This document shows, piece by piece, positions 10,206-22,317 of a DNA stretch of 64,000 nucleotides. The notes under the pieces are model-generated. The model made no database searches. It was not told the origin of the DNA and saw only the letters and a program-made list of their open reading frames with translations. Within the stretch, counting starts at the first letter, position 1. Each line of letters opens with the position of its first letter. Position numbers and translations under genes: made by a program. This DNA is from Tetmemena sp. SeJ-2015 (taxonomy: Eukaryota; Ciliophora; Spirotrichea; Sporadotrichida; Oxytrichidae), in contig JAJKFJ010020673.1 of NCBI GenBank assembly GCA_027382625.1, positions 1 through 64,000 on the forward strand. The letters are read 5' to 3'.

Positions 10206-11382
10206 ATGGCTCACAGTAAATTCGAGTATGTCAAGGACTTATAAATTATTTTAATCATTCTTAAATTGAATGACTTCGAGCAGATAAAGGAATTGCTACC
10301 TCATACATGGATTGTAGTGAGAATAGATGGAAGGGGCTTCACTTCTTTTACCACTCAGCACAACTTTGAAAAGCCAAATGATAGACGGGGTCTAGATTTA
10401 ATGAATAAATGTGCCAAAGAAGTTATGAAGCAGTTTACAGAAATAGTTATCGCTTAAAATATTTTTAAATCTATCTTATTCAGCTTATGGAGACAGTGAT
10501 GAGTATTCATTTGTGTTTAAGAAATCAGCTAGAGTTTTCAGCAGACGAGAGGATAAAATTTTAAGCACAGTGCTTTCCCTTTTTTCAACTAGTTATGTGT
10601 TTTTCTGGGAGAAGTACTTCTCTTCTGATGACCCTTCGAAAAGGAATAATCTTTATTATCTTATTGATTGTAAAAGTGTAAAGCTTAAGAAAGTGCCTTC
10701 ATTTGATGCTCGCGTTGTGCTGTACCCCTCACTTGAAGATGTGCAAGCATATTTATCTTGGAGATAGGTTGACTGCCACATTAACAATCAATATAACACT
10801 TGCTTTTGGGCCTTGGTGCAAAAGGGTGGACTAAGTTGCGAAGATGCGCAAAAGCGACTGAAAGGTACTCTAACTAAACACAAGAATGATATCATGTTCA
10901 ATGAGTTTGGTATCAACTTATTAGAAAACATACCCTTTAGTTTCTTTATTGAACTACAATAACATAGAGGAGATTTACAAGAAGGGCAGTATTTGGATAA
11001 GACTAACTAGTCGCAAAGAGCAGAAATAAATGGAGAAACTTCAGAGCAAAGAATAGTATAAGAAGGAATAGAAAAAACTCAAACAACAGTTAGTGCAAGA
11101 TAAAAGTATAACCAAACTATAGCCCAATAAAATTAATTGGAAGAGGTAAAGCAGTCATTAGATATTTTGGCACTTAATGTACCTGAAAGTCAAGAAATAA
11201 AGCAAATTACTCTATCTTAAACGGAAAATACATAAGTTAAAGTGGAAATTGAAGGGGAAAGCAAGTTATCTGCAGCTAGTGAAAAATAAAGTAAGCTAAA
11301 AGAATTGGTACTCGTGCATGAGGACCTAGTAGATAAGCCATCTTTTTATGAAAAATATGATCTTTACAATAGATTAAAGTGA
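10206..11382 (+). CDS. THG1: tRNA-His guanylyltransferase
   Basis: THG1 adds the extra G at position -1 of tRNA-His, the identity element for its synthetase. ATG 10206 opens [10 protein letters not shown], matching the family start. Conserved blocks follow in order: [12 protein letters not shown] with the metal-binding Asp, then [11 protein letters not shown] with the second metal-binding Asp, [27 protein letters not shown] and [12 protein letters not shown]. The C-terminal part ([17 protein letters not shown]) ends at TGA 11380-11382. Three IESs with pointers GACTT, GCTTA and AACT break the frame; their removal restores the family alignment exactly. A further small frame change near 11080 points to one more short IES, and the Gln/Lys-rich stretch there is longer than in most homologues. 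In-frame TAA/TAG codons are frequent. Confidence 0.93.
10236..10271. other. IES, pointer GACTT
   Basis: 36-bp AT-rich segment between GACTT repeats (10236 and 10272). Removal gives [14 protein letters not shown], the expected THG1 start. Confidence 0.92.
10452..10482. other. IES, pointer GCTTA
   Basis: 31-bp AT-rich segment between GCTTA repeats (10452 and 10483). Removal restores the catalytic block [13 protein letters not shown]. Confidence 0.95.
10915..10951. other. IES, pointer AACT
   Basis: 37-bp segment between AACT repeats (10915 and 10952). Removal joins FNEFGIN to [12 protein letters not shown], as in THG1 homologues. Confidence 0.9.
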
Positions 11383-11604
11383 ACTTCTAATTAAGCATAT
11401 TTTTCTTACTAAATCATTAAGAGCTTCTAAAAGTAATTAAAGAAAATCTGAGCGCTAAAACTATAGTAAACTAAATTAAGGTAAAATAGAAGATTATCAA
11501 TCGAAAGTATTTAAGCTATCGAGTTAAATTAATTTAAAGTTTATTAATATCATTTAAGTAGAATTATCAAATTTTGAAAATTTAAACCTCCTAGATCTCA
11601 TAAT

Positions 11605-14600
11605 ATGGAACCTTCTCGAACCAAAGGATTAGAGCAAAGACTAGAAGTTGCTGAGGAAACTAAAATTACCAAGAAAGATATTCAAGCAAATAATAGGCAC
11701 GATAGTGATGAGGATTTAAATTAAGACAATGTTTATCTTTAATAAAAGTTTATTAAAATAATAATCAGACAATGACGAATAAAGCGATCAAAACTCCAGT
11801 TCTGAAGAAGAGGATTAAGGTGTAGACTTTTACAAATTATCTTTTGAATAGAAGTTTATTTATTTAAAATATATGACATTGAATTTCCAAGAGAAAACGC
11901 TTAAGATCTCCTTTAGTTCCTACTTAAATTTCTATTAAGTTTAATTCTTTTACACAGAGAGCTTAACAATCTTTAAAACATGGAAGATCCCTAGAAAAGG
12001 AAGTTCGCTCTGATTAAACTTTACTAGATATTTGTGTAGGCGAAGAGAAAGGCCCCGAATAGAATTTACCAAGAGCTCCTACCTTTAATTCAAAAGCAAT
12101 TATTCAAAAGACTTGCAGATAAACAAGAAAAATGCAGAGAGATAGCGGCACTACTCATCAAGGAGTTTTTCCAACGCTCAGATGATATTACCATGAGCAT
12201 TTGTAGCAATTTATAAATCGCTGCTATTTATCATTCCTTATATCCTGCCAATCTTAGTGGAACGCCTGAATGCAGAGGATATTGAAGGAACTGAGGGTCT
12301 AACAGATGTGATGAAGCCACCTATTACTTAGAAGCCTTAGGTTATGATAGATCCTCCTGAAAGCAGTGAAGAAGTGAGAGTTATATTAGCAGAGATCGTA
12401 ACATGCATTGTTTCTCAGACAGTTTTCGATTGTTTGAGAGCTTATGTTGATCAGATTGTGAATATTTGTAGAGCTATTTGCATGGATCCTTTTGGAGACG
12501 TTATCATTTTAATAGGGAAATATATCAAGCAATTGTACATATTAAGCTTTATAGATTGAAGGATGTAACGCCATGATTGAGCTAGCTCAAAATGGTGGAG
12601 ATTAACTGCTTCATTTTGCTGAGAGCATGGCTCGTAGTCTCTTTACTTCTTTCGTCAGCAAACACGCTAAGGTGCGCATGGCTGGTTTGAGGGCCTTATA
12701 TCAAGTTTTCTTCTGCGGAGTATGGAAGTTCAACGCCAACATAATGGAGCATTTAATAGGCTTCCGTGACCCCAATCTCGTGCCTATTAAAGATTTCTAT
12801 GAGGTATCTACAAAGCTAAATTACTTCGCCATCTTTGTGGCTGATCGCTCAACTGTAGTTAGAGATCTGTTCTATAAAACTATTGGAGGGCTCTCAATGA
12901 AACTGCCAGACAAGAAAGATCATGAGGGCAGATTGTTTCCTTACCTAATTAGTGGACTGTACGATCATAATGATTCTATTAGGGAAATGGTATTCGATTT
13001 AATAGAGGAACTTGGAAAATAGTACGAAGAAGAATATGAGAAGGTATTTTATGTATGTTTAAGGATATCAGAGAACTCAAGCAACTAGGCTTCAAACCAG
13101 AATGGAGCTTTCAACGGTAAAATCAAAGATGCAGATGTGATCCTACCTCTGCCTTTCTTACACAGACCTGGCCTTGGTTCAAGAATACTTGTGAGATCTT
13201 ATGTCAGGAGATATTTGCACGCCATCTATAAAGAACTAGTTGATTGGATTCAAGAAAATAGAGAAAGAGCTTCTCAGCTTTTACTTAAATAAAGAAGAGT
13301 ATTTTTAAATTAAGTCTTACTTTGTTGCATAATTTACACAGAAGATTTTATGACATAATTCATGGATCATCTTCTCGTTTCACTCTACAAAGTAGTCCTT
13401 GAAAATGAGAACAAGCAAGTATAGAAAAATATTCCTCTGTGCCTCAAGCTAATTGGAAGATATTGCGCGCCTAGAGCATATGAGACTATGATTTTGATTA
13501 TAAATAAATCTATAAATCCTTATAAGTATCTTGATTTTGTAAGCGATGAGGAATGAGCTTGAAAGTTATCAATATGCTTTCCATTTCTAAAATTAGTATT
13601 TTACTTATCTGCCTCACACTTAGTCTGGATCTCTAAGATGCTTCGGATATGTATTTTATGGAGCAGTGGATATAATTCCTAAAGATGAAGACCTTAAAAA
13701 AGTAGAAGGCGTCCTAGCAGGATTTGTCTCGGCAGTTAATGATTATATCTTGGATTCTTTGGATTCGGAGCTAGCTGATCACTTGATAGAATCTCTCTCT
13801 AATATTGTGGAGGTACTCACTATTAAACAGGAGCAAGGGCTTGACATTTCTATTTTCCATCAGCATGAGAAGTCAGTATTCTATATGCTTATCCGCTCTC
13901 TGGGAGTTTATCAAAATCTTAAGATGCTAAACAAGGCAGAGTAGGAGCACATCGTCGCTCAGAAAAAGAAGACAACTGAACTTTTGAGGAAAATTACTGC
14001 AATTTATAGTCAACCAGAGGTAGACTTCTTTGAGGCTAATCTTGAGTTATACTTCAGTGAATAATTCCCTGATCAAGAGACAATCGAAAAGTCCAAGGAT
14101 TGGAGTCTATAATCTTTCAAATGGAGAATGTTCTATGTAGTTTTTGAACTTCTCCAAGAGAGACATTTACAAAAAGAGATTGAATCTGTGGAAAAGAGAG
14201 ATTAAAGGGAAACGGTGATAGACAGAGTAAGCTAGGTACTATAGAGTGTATTCAAGAATGGAGATTCTAAGAACTTCAACGTGAAATAGTTCGCTCTGAG
14301 CCATCTCTTCCCTGCCTTTGTAAATAAAACTTTGAAAGCAGCTGGGCCTTCACTTTCAGTTGAGCTTCTGAACATTTTGAGTTAAGCTGCTTTAACAGAA
14401 TGGAAAGCCCCTGATGAGAAGAGCAAGAATCAGTCTTAGATAGTCAAGTTGTTGAACAATTTGATGGACTTAAATGCTCTGAAGTTTTCAATGGAAAATC
14501 TAGATCAAATTAACACTTTCCTAAGCTCAGGTATTGAACCTTTCTTAAGAGAAAAGAAGGAGCCTTTTAAGATAGACTTCTTAAAATTAATGTCCAGATT

Positions 14601-15448
14601 CCTTGCTCATCATAAAAATATGATGTTTTGATTGATGGTATATGTTTCTCTGGTTTACGATAGCATTTTGAAGAATCAAAACTTGAATGAGAAGCTTATA
14701 CGCTGTTAGAAGTTGACATTCCTACCTAAATTTACAGATGAGCTGATAAAGTACTTGACAGATTATTTTGAATCAATAAGAGAGCAAGCCCAAATCAGTT
14801 TGAACTTTATCGTGAAGAATTACCTTGCAGATTTAATTTGAAATAATCCTAAACATATCAAAGGCTCTTTTAAAGACGAGTTAATGTTTGACCAAGAGCA
14901 AGATCAGCTGCTTCAAATGCTAAGAGCAAATGCTCTAGTTGGGCTTCCAGGAAGCATGGTTGATAAGCTCAGATAAGCTGCAGATATGGAATGCACCATG
15001 AGTAAACATGCCTTCACAGATACTCAAGCTTTATCTTAATTTTATAAGACACATTATAAACCTATTAAGCCTATGTCAAGCAAATTGTGGCAATTATGAT
15101 GGATGAGAGTGCTAGTGGAAGAGACAGTCTAATACAAATTATTCGCGAATTCAGCAAGAAACTTCCTTTCACAGTTTTGAACGACTTCAGAATTGCACAA
15201 GCCACAAATAGTCTCAAGAGAGTGGAAATTATGAGGGAACTTCTCTTTAATAAGCTTATCTGATGACTTGGTATTTTATTCTTCTCTGTGTTTCCTATTC
15301 TTTCAGTTATCTACTTATCTTTTCTAATCTCATATTTTAGCAGAGGAGTTTGAATTTGAGTAGTGATGACATCGATATGAGTGATATATTTAAATTTAAC
15401 TAGAGTTGCTGTGCTAATTAACCTTTTTTCACTGCTTATAAATAATGA
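11605..15448 (+). CDS. DNAAF5: DNAAF5/HEATR2-like axonemal dynein assembly factor
   Basis: DNAAF5 is a cytosolic HEAT-repeat protein needed to preassemble axonemal dynein arms. After ATG 11605 comes an acidic N-terminus and then HEAT repeats through most of the length. The best family matches are VRDLFYKTIGGL...LFPYLISGLYDHNDSIREMV...LGKQYEEEYEKD (about 12850-13050) and a Pro-Gly-Leu-Gly-Ser-Arg-Ile-Leu-Val block near 13170 leading to LVDWIQENRERASQLLL. A helical solenoid pattern continues to about 15250, and the tail (LSSDDIDMSDIFKFNQ) ends at TGA 15446. IESs interrupt it, for instance at 11725-11767 and near 12510-12545, and there is a large one around 13290-13340. Two in-frame TGA codons at about 14629 and 14838 sit inside apparent 12-bp IESs rather than coding for Trp. 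The gene is unusually long because of these insertions. Confidence 0.8.
11725..11767. other. IES, pointer GACAATG
   Basis: 43-bp segment between GACAATG repeats (11725 and 11768). Removal yields the acidic run DEDLNQDNDEQSDQNSSSEE. Confidence 0.85.
14621..14632. other. Possible 12-bp IES, pointer TGATG
   Basis: TGATG repeats at 14621 and 14633. Removal of 12 bp deletes an in-frame TGA and gives HHKNMMVYVSLVYDS. The alternative, TGA read as an amino acid, is not supported elsewhere in the window. Confidence 0.5.
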
Positions 15449-15729
15449 ATTCTGCTTCATTCTATAAATAATTAAATTGCTTCATCATTTAATCGATCTC
15501 AAATTATAGATTGTAACAGTATGATTCTAGCTGCTGTATAATTAAATCATTTGAGTAATAACTTGAAAATCTTTGATAATTTTAAAAGCAAACACCAACA
15601 CACTCTGATAATAATTATTGTAACAATAATTAAAAGAGAAGATTTTCATTATACTTATAATATGAGAATATTAAGTTAATAATATATTAGTTCGAGTGTA
15701 TTAGTATCAATCTTATCAGCATCTCAAAT

Positions 15730-18700
15730 ATGGGAAATCACTAAATCAGAGCCATGCAGGAGAACCAGCAAGGCAAGTAAAAATTAAGGCATAAACCAAT
15801 ACAATCAATTTTAATTGAGCTAGTTTATGATAAAAGAAAACTGGAAACCATCCAGAACAGGCTTCAAGTTAGAAATGATCCAAGGTTCGGCCATCAGAAG
15901 TCCAACTCTTAAAGCAGAACTTCACCTACTATGGGAGGCAATCTATCTTTTGAAGACACCCAAAGAGCAAGGGCGCACAATAAGGCTAGAAACTTTATTC
16001 TATTAAGTTTTTTAATTTCAAACGTGACTCCAACTTCTGAGAGCCTTTCAAATCCTTCAAACATGCCTGGCTCCCACATAACTGGTCTTTCTAAGACTTT
16101 TGATTCATCCATTTTTTAAAATCATTTTCTATATTTCTATTTGAGCTGTCAGACGAAGGTGTGTCAGGAAAGAAGAACTTATACAGAAACACGGCTATTA
16201 TGAACTCTTCAGCTGACTCTATCAAGACTAAAAATCAATAATAATTTGACCACTAGCATTCCAACGCAAGATCCTACCTAACATAAGCTAAAAACCACGA
16301 ACTTTAATTCATGCAAATAAGTATTATCTTATTCTTCAAAATTGAACATTCTGTTCCTAATCTCAGATTGGGAGAGAGACTTAAAACTATGGCCTAAGGA
16401 GGTCATGGCCACGCAGGCCAACCAAACACCACCAGAAATCACGCCCTAACTCATTTACAAAACTCTCTGCCTCAATCTCATTCCCTCGATCCGTTCAGTT
16501 TCGAATAGGAATAGTAAGAATTATTCGACTAATTGCTAGATGGTAAGGAATTAGGTAAATGTTTCATTACAGAAAGAGTTTCAAAAAAATCTGATTGATT
16601 ACTATCGCAAAGGCTCGACTAAAAATGCTATAGCTTCTTCAAATGAAGTTGACTCCAACAAAAATCATACTCCCACTATAAAGAATCTCTTCATGTCCTG
16701 CTTCACCCAACAACTGCAGTGTAGATAGCGCCAGAACTGGTGGAAACAATACTCATACTTGCGGATCTCATAAGAACTCCTCAGACAGTGAGTCTTTTGG
16801 GGTAGATGGAAAGCCTCAAGATGAGAGCAGCAGCTCTAGATCTTCGAAGCTCAACTCTCAAAGAAGCGGATTAACTGAAGGTGAGAGTCTGAATGAGGGT
16901 TTGAGGGAGTTTCAGTTTTCGTAAGTTCCCGTGAACTCTTTATATGGATTGAACGATGCTTTTTAAAATATTTATAATTTTTAAAATTCAGGATATGACG
17001 ACTAGGCAAGACAATCTTAAACTACAGAGACCGAGGAAGAGGATGCAGTAATTGATCAAGGAGATGGCTACAAATTGTCAATCATGAGGAAAAAGAGACC
17101 TCTTCCTGCAATTAAATATCCATCATTATAGAAAATATCAACTGATTAATTTAATTATCGATGAACCTAATGAGGAAGTTCCTCCTGCATTAAAGCGAAG
17201 AGAGTCAAACTTTTTGGAGTTTCCACGCTTCGATGGCCCTTCAGCGAACGGCCGCAGAGAAACCAATGCATTCTCACCAAATTTTGCTTCTCCTATAGAG
17301 GAGCATAAAGATGAGCACAAGGAAGAAGACAAAGAAAGCAGCCATTTACACTTTTTAATATGAAGATCGATGTATTTCATATATTAATCCTGATTATTCG
17401 AGCGCCACGACAGGAGAAGGAAGAGAATCATAAGACTCACAGCCATTAGATAGTTCTAATGATGAGGCTGAAGATGAAGGAATTGCCATTTCTAACAGAA
17501 ATCCAGACTAGACCACAGCTACCATTTATATGAGAAACAAGTACCTTTAGAAGCTGTCACGTTAATTTCATAGATAATGATTGACCCTATAGGGCAAGAA
17601 AAGAAGACTCACTAAACTTTGATAATTTGGGATTGGGACGACACTCTCATGTCAAGTACTTTCCTTTCACCCTACTAGCCTCATATCCTCCGCCAGTCAG
17701 TTAGAAAATTTCATCATATCAATTATTGTAATGAATCTAAAGAAAGAAGCTACCCAAGCCAGTTCAAGCACAATTAGATCACTTACAAGAGCTTATCATT
17801 AAGCTCCTAAATAAGAGTGTAAAGTAAGGAGCAACCTATATCATAACCAACGCTGGCCATGGTTGGGTTGAGCTCAGTGCAGCAAGATTCCTCCCTTAAC
17901 TTTATTCGAAGCTTCTAATGTAATCTAAGAAGAGTTTTTAATTCAACTATGTCTTTTTATTTAAAGAAGAATGGAATTAACATAATCAGCGCAAGAGCGA
18001 TGTACGAAAAGCAAATCCCAAGTAAGTTTAGTTCTTCTCCACGTTCAGTTTTGTTAAATTTTATTTCGATAAGCCTAACAGAGATTTTAAAATTAAGAGA
18101 TTAGAGCTTTATCTTCTTTAAAATAGCTCTTATTAGAGTTCCGAATCTCAACATTTTCAGGGCTAAATCTTATTTAGAATTTTATAATAAGATTTCAATT
18201 ACAGTTTCGAAGAGCAATGATTAACCTTAATATAGATGGATTCAAAGAGTGGAAAAATAGAACCTTCAATGCTTTAGCAGCAAAGATGGATAAGGATATA
18301 ATCACGAATATCATTGCAGTCGGAGACTCTTAGATTGAAATAGACGCTGCAACTAATCTTTAACAGTAAGTTATCCTTTTAAGATTCAATTTAGGTTTAA
18401 TTTTAATTTATTTTATAATATAAGAACAGTGAAATCAGATACCAGAGTGCTATTAAATTTATCTCTTGCTGAGGAAATATATTTTATTAGTAGTTCTAAA
18501 AATAATTTATCAAGAGCTCTCTCAAAGAGAATTTTATACCGTTAAGTGGGTGGTTTAAATCTATCCTCATAACTTGTGAAACTTTGTCTCTGTAGTACCA
18601 GCTTAACTCACTAAGATTATTCTTTCAACTTGATTTTTAATGTAATTCTTCTGTAGACTTTTCAAAGAGTGCTATGTAAAGACAGTGAAGCTTAAAGAGC

Positions 18701-18894
18701 AGCCCAATCTCGTTGATCTCATTTAATTCCTCTTCCTCTCATTCTTAAATAATTTTGAGCTGACTAAATAAGTGGAATTGATATTGAGTCAGTTTGAGGA
18801 AATATGCAGCTGCGCCAAGAACCTAACCATTCGTTTGCAAAAAGTGCAAGATGAAGATCCAACCAAATCTCCCTCGACCGTAGATCAGTAATGA
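15730..18894 (+). CDS. HAD-like phosphatase-fold domain protein with long disordered N-terminus
   Basis: ATG 15730 opens MGNHQIRAMQENQQGK. The first roughly 550 residues are low-complexity, Ser/Asn/Glu-rich (for example GGHGHAGQPN, SFEQEQQELFDQLLDGKELG). The C-terminal part holds a haloacid-dehalogenase-type domain: motif I LIIWDWDDTLMSSTFLSPYQP, with the nucleophile and general-acid Asp pair, at about 17620; then TYIITNAGHGWVELSAARFLP, GINIISARAMYEKQIP and VGDSQIEIDAATNL, the acidic motif. This arrangement matches a protist family whose exact substrate I do not know. The end is RLQKVQDEDPTKSPSTVDQQ and TGA 18892. IESs are frequent, e.g. 15990-16019 (AAAC) and 17927-17963 (AAGAAG), plus larger ones at about 18020-18230 and 18370-18660. 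Confidence 0.75.
15990..16019. other. IES, pointer AAAC
   Basis: 30-bp segment between AAAC repeats (15990 and 16020). Removal joins AHNKARN to VTPTSESL. Confidence 0.75.
17927..17963. other. IES, pointer AAGAAG
   Basis: 37-bp segment between AAGAAG repeats (17927 and 17964). Removal joins LLMQSKK to NGINIISARAMYEK within the HAD domain. Confidence 0.88.
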
Positions 18895-19723
18895 GCGGGC
18901 CCTATTTCAGAAGATCCGTATTCTTTTCACTGAAATTTATTATGCACACTAAATTAGAGATTAACATTTTCTTAAATACGGTTAATAAAGCTATCTTGGG
19001 AAGTTAGGTGAATGTAAAAATAGGCAGTTATATACACAAAGCTAAGAATGCTTTAGAAAAACAGAGTATATTCAAAACATCAGATTCGATAAGAAATTTA
19101 ACTCTAAACACATAAACGCCTTTATCACATCACAGCCCAATTTAATTGCTGCCATCATCACAACTTAATTATAAAAACTATAATATTCACAAAAAAAATG
19201 AAAATTGTGGTCAGAATTTATAATTTATGATGGCAATAAGTATATTAAGAGAGAAGAGGGTAGAATCTATTATTCTTTAATTAATAATTATGGAGTGATG
19301 CAGACTTTCAAATTAATAGTAGCGACCAATCTATCCATCCAATCTACTTATTTAATACTCACAAATCACAAAAGCAGGGAACAACAATAGATATCTGTTA
19401 AGTTATTTAGTCCTTTTCTCCTAATATTATTTTTATGAGAGGAGACTTGAACAACTTAAGGATGAGAAAAGAAGAAACAAAATGATTTTGAGTAGGGATA
19501 GATAAAAAGAGAAATTTAACTCCTAATTCAAATTAAGGATTAGGTTCTACTCTAAGCAGAGATCATTCATATTCATTCAATATTTTTATTTAATGAGTTA
19601 TTTAATTTGTTGATTGTAGTCTTTATTTAAAGGTTATTAAGTTCATATTTTATATTATAGTTTTTTACATCACCTAACTATTTCCTTTTTCTCTTTTCTT
19701 ATTCCTTTGTTTAATATTTAACT
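18895..19723. other. Mostly non-coding; weak plus-strand frame at 19205-19434
   Basis: The plus strand is open from about 19205 to TGA 19434 with WSEFIIYDGNKYIKREEGR, which could be an MDS remnant or chance. No start, pointers or family signal were found. The rest is AT-rich spacer between the HAD gene and the convergent gene at 19724. Confidence 0.3.
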
Positions 19724-20501
19724 TCAATATCTGGATTAAGTTTCAGATAAGTATTCTGAATTTAAATTATAAAATAATCTTATTGCTTTATCATCTTGTG
19801 TATCTTAAAAGCAAGCTTCTAAGGTACTTAGCCAAATCTTAATCTTCCAGATAAATAAAATATTTCTTAAGGTTTAAATGAGGCCACAGAAGACTTTATT
19901 CTTTGACAGGAAATCTGTGATTTGGGGCTATAAGGCTTGCAGTAGGTCAAATATGGCATCAATTTAATAAATGATGAGTTCCTAATCTACTCTCTCCTCT
20001 CTTAGCTGCTCGATGATAATTTCTCTATCTTTCAACTCTAGATAGTTCAAGAATATTTGAAACAAGCTTTTCTCTGCTTCTAAAATAATTTAAAGCAATT
20101 TAGAGTTCTCTTATCAACTAAGACCTCACAATTAATTTGAATACTGTCTTGAAATCATACTTCATTTCTTCTTTTTCTGAGGCAGGCGCAATCTTCTCTT
20201 AATTTGTGGGTTATTCTATATCTTAGGCAACTTAATTTTCATTTTTAGTTTCCTCTTCTTAAGCTTATTATTTATTCATTTAAAGTTTTGCCTATTATTG
20301 CTCTGCCTGCTGTGCTTGAGAGTTAAGTCTAAACTGCTTTTCGATTTTTTTGTAAAGCTACTTCATCCCCATTACTCGAAGAGTTTCCTTTATAAAAGCC
20401 AAAGTTTTACCTGCAACTTCTCCCAACTCATCTTGATTTTTAGCGAATTGCTTAGGGAATTTTTTCATCTATTCAAATGTGTATTCCAAGTCTGTACTCA
20501 T
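19724..20501 (-). CDS. Unknown protein with Gln-rich linker and helical C-terminus
   Basis: ATG 20501 opens MSTDLEYTFEQMKKFPKQFA and continues with TLRVMGMKQLYKKIEKQF, a Gln/Glu-rich linker, then MKYDFKTVFKLIVRSQ. Removal of a 10-bp AAATT-flanked segment (20087-20096) moves the frame to IILEAEKSLFQIFLNYLELK, DREIIIEQLREERVDQELI and LQPQITDFLSKNKVF. Without this join the frame soon dies. The protein ends near SEYLSETQSRY at TGA 19724. The C-terminal half looks like an alpha-helical domain. No family was recognised. Confidence 0.75.
20087..20096. other. 10-bp IES, pointer AAATT (minus sense)
   Basis: Repeats AATTT (plus sense) at 20087 and 20097. Removing 10 bp changes frame between two clearly coding stretches, VRSQLIRELQ and IILEAEKSLFQ. 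Confidence 0.7.
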
Positions 20502-20634
20502 TTATTCTCGAGTCAGTATGCTGCTATTCATAAATTTCAAATGATTAAAGATAAAATTAGAAGCAATCAATATTTTATAAAAATTTGCTTACACTCTAAA
20601 TGTGATAACTAAAGCAATTATAAAATTTTATAAA

Positions 20635-22317
20635 TCAACATACTGCAAGTTTATCATTTATTGACCGAGAGGGGATAATCTCTACCAATTTTAATTCGAT
20701 AATGTTAAGAGAAAAAATAGTAAAAGATATTTTTTACAAAATATCTCTAATCTTTCTCAAAGAGAATTAGAAATAATAATTATAACTGGAAATTTCTTAA
20801 TTAATTTTATTAAAATATTTCAAAATGTCCACTTGCTAAAAAAGTTCTTAAATACCCTCTTTTGGCTTGGTCTTTTCTTAAAATTAAAACTTTAATTCTT
20901 TATCTGAGTTTGATATGTTAATTTGCGGAGATTTAGAGAGCAGAGAAGCTTAAGAATTTTTATTGCTCTTCTTATCTAGTACCTCTCTATCTTAATTTAT
21001 AGAATCGATAGACAATTAAACCTCAGCATTACCATCAGTACCCCTTAACTTTTGAAGTTTTCTTTTCTCAAACTCCTGCTTTGCCTGCTAATAAAGCTCT
21101 GAATGCTTTAAGTCTTAGTATGGGTATTAGGAGTTCAGCTATTGTATCTTTGGCTTAGATTTAGTTTGATCTTACCTAAATATTTTAATGTCTTCTTCTG
21201 GCCTGATAGGTGATAAAATCTTTTAATTAGATTAAGAGTCTATCACCAATACTTGCTTAATTGAAAACAACTATAAAACTTCAAAATACCTGCTGTGAAA
21301 AATGGATGCTTCTTAGCTCTTTTTGAGAGGAAATTAACATCAAAAAAATAAAATAAGGACTGGGATGCTTTTAAATCAGCCTAGCTTCCTTATCCTTTTT
21401 GCAACTTTTGTAGTCTGAGTTGGATCATTTGCTCTTAAATCAGCCTATTAGCTTCTTCTATCTACTTTTAATCCTCTGACTGAATAGTCTGAATCACACA
21501 TTTCAAAGCTAGCATTTCATTTACATTTTTCTCTCTAGCTGCACTTCTTACCCTATTATTATTATTTTAACTAGCGGCATTATTGTTTTAAGGTTTCTGA
21601 GCTTACACCACTAGTTTTTATTTTTTAAACTTTGAAGAGCCTTGCTTTTTATTTAATGGCGATCTGCTTACACTTTTATTCGCTTACGATTTATTCTTTC
21701 TGTGATTTGCTTAATTAGGTTAGCTCTTTTAAAACGACTCCTGAACTTTTTGCTAATTTAAGCCTGTTGAATTTATGGTCTTATTCTATATGTCTATTGA
21801 GTCCTCTATTTGTAACTTTATTTTTGTACAATATAAAAGAATAACTCCTCTCTGAGATGTTAAATGGAAGTTGCGTATGAATTATTTATGATGATTGAAT
21901 CTGTGGATTTCAAATCTTCATTAAAATTAGCATACTTATTTAAATTATCTTTAAGCTTTTAATCGTCCTTTTCTCTGATTGTAGTAGAATTCTTCTAAAA
22001 AGAATTTCTGGCTATTTTCCTTTAGCCTCGCTCTTCTACTTTCTAGTCTGCCCTAAATTGGTTGTTCTAATTTTAATTTGATTATTTCCTATCTCTAGAA
22101 TGTATGCTATTTTGAGCTTCTGCTTTTTTCTATTCTTCAATACTTTTAGGATTTAGCACAATCTTCTTTCCTTGTGTCTACTTTTCATTAAGTTGTTATG
22201 TTTTTCTTCCATCTGAAGCAATTGAAATGTGTTAAAAGTTCTGTTTTTTAGAATCTTAGCTCGCTATTCCTCCCTTTACTGACTCGGAATCACCTTATTT
22301 CTTCTCTTGCTAAACTA
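20635..22317 (-). CDS. Gln/Lys/Ser-rich low-complexity protein
   Basis: Minus-strand gene whose first recognisable residues lie near 22317 (EKKQGDSESVKGGIASQD); the start codon was not identified and may be behind an IES near 22330-22430. The protein is mostly basic and Gln/Ser-rich (QLNEKQTQGKKIVLNPKSIE, SRSPLNKKQGSSKFKK), with helical stretches (QIEEANRLIQEQMIQLRLQ) and a block KQVLVIDSQSNQKILSPIRP. Two IESs are well supported (21304-21362 and 21802-21845). The TGA is at 20635. Such proteins are common in ciliates; function unknown. Confidence 0.75.
21304..21362. other. IES, pointer AGCATCC (minus sense)
   Basis: 59-bp segment between GGATGCT repeats (21304 and 21363, plus sense). Removal joins QADLKAS to IFHSRYFEVLQ. 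Confidence 0.88.
21802..21845. other. IES, pointer AGAGGA (minus sense)
   Basis: 44-bp segment between TCCTCT repeats (21802 and 21846, plus sense). Removal joins SIQHLRE to DSIDIQNKTIN. Confidence 0.88.

Noticed and set aside
17138..17380. Minus-strand frame opposite the HAD-domain gene
   Set aside because: It is the complement of the Ser/Glu-rich region on the plus strand, which is continuous with the HAD gene.
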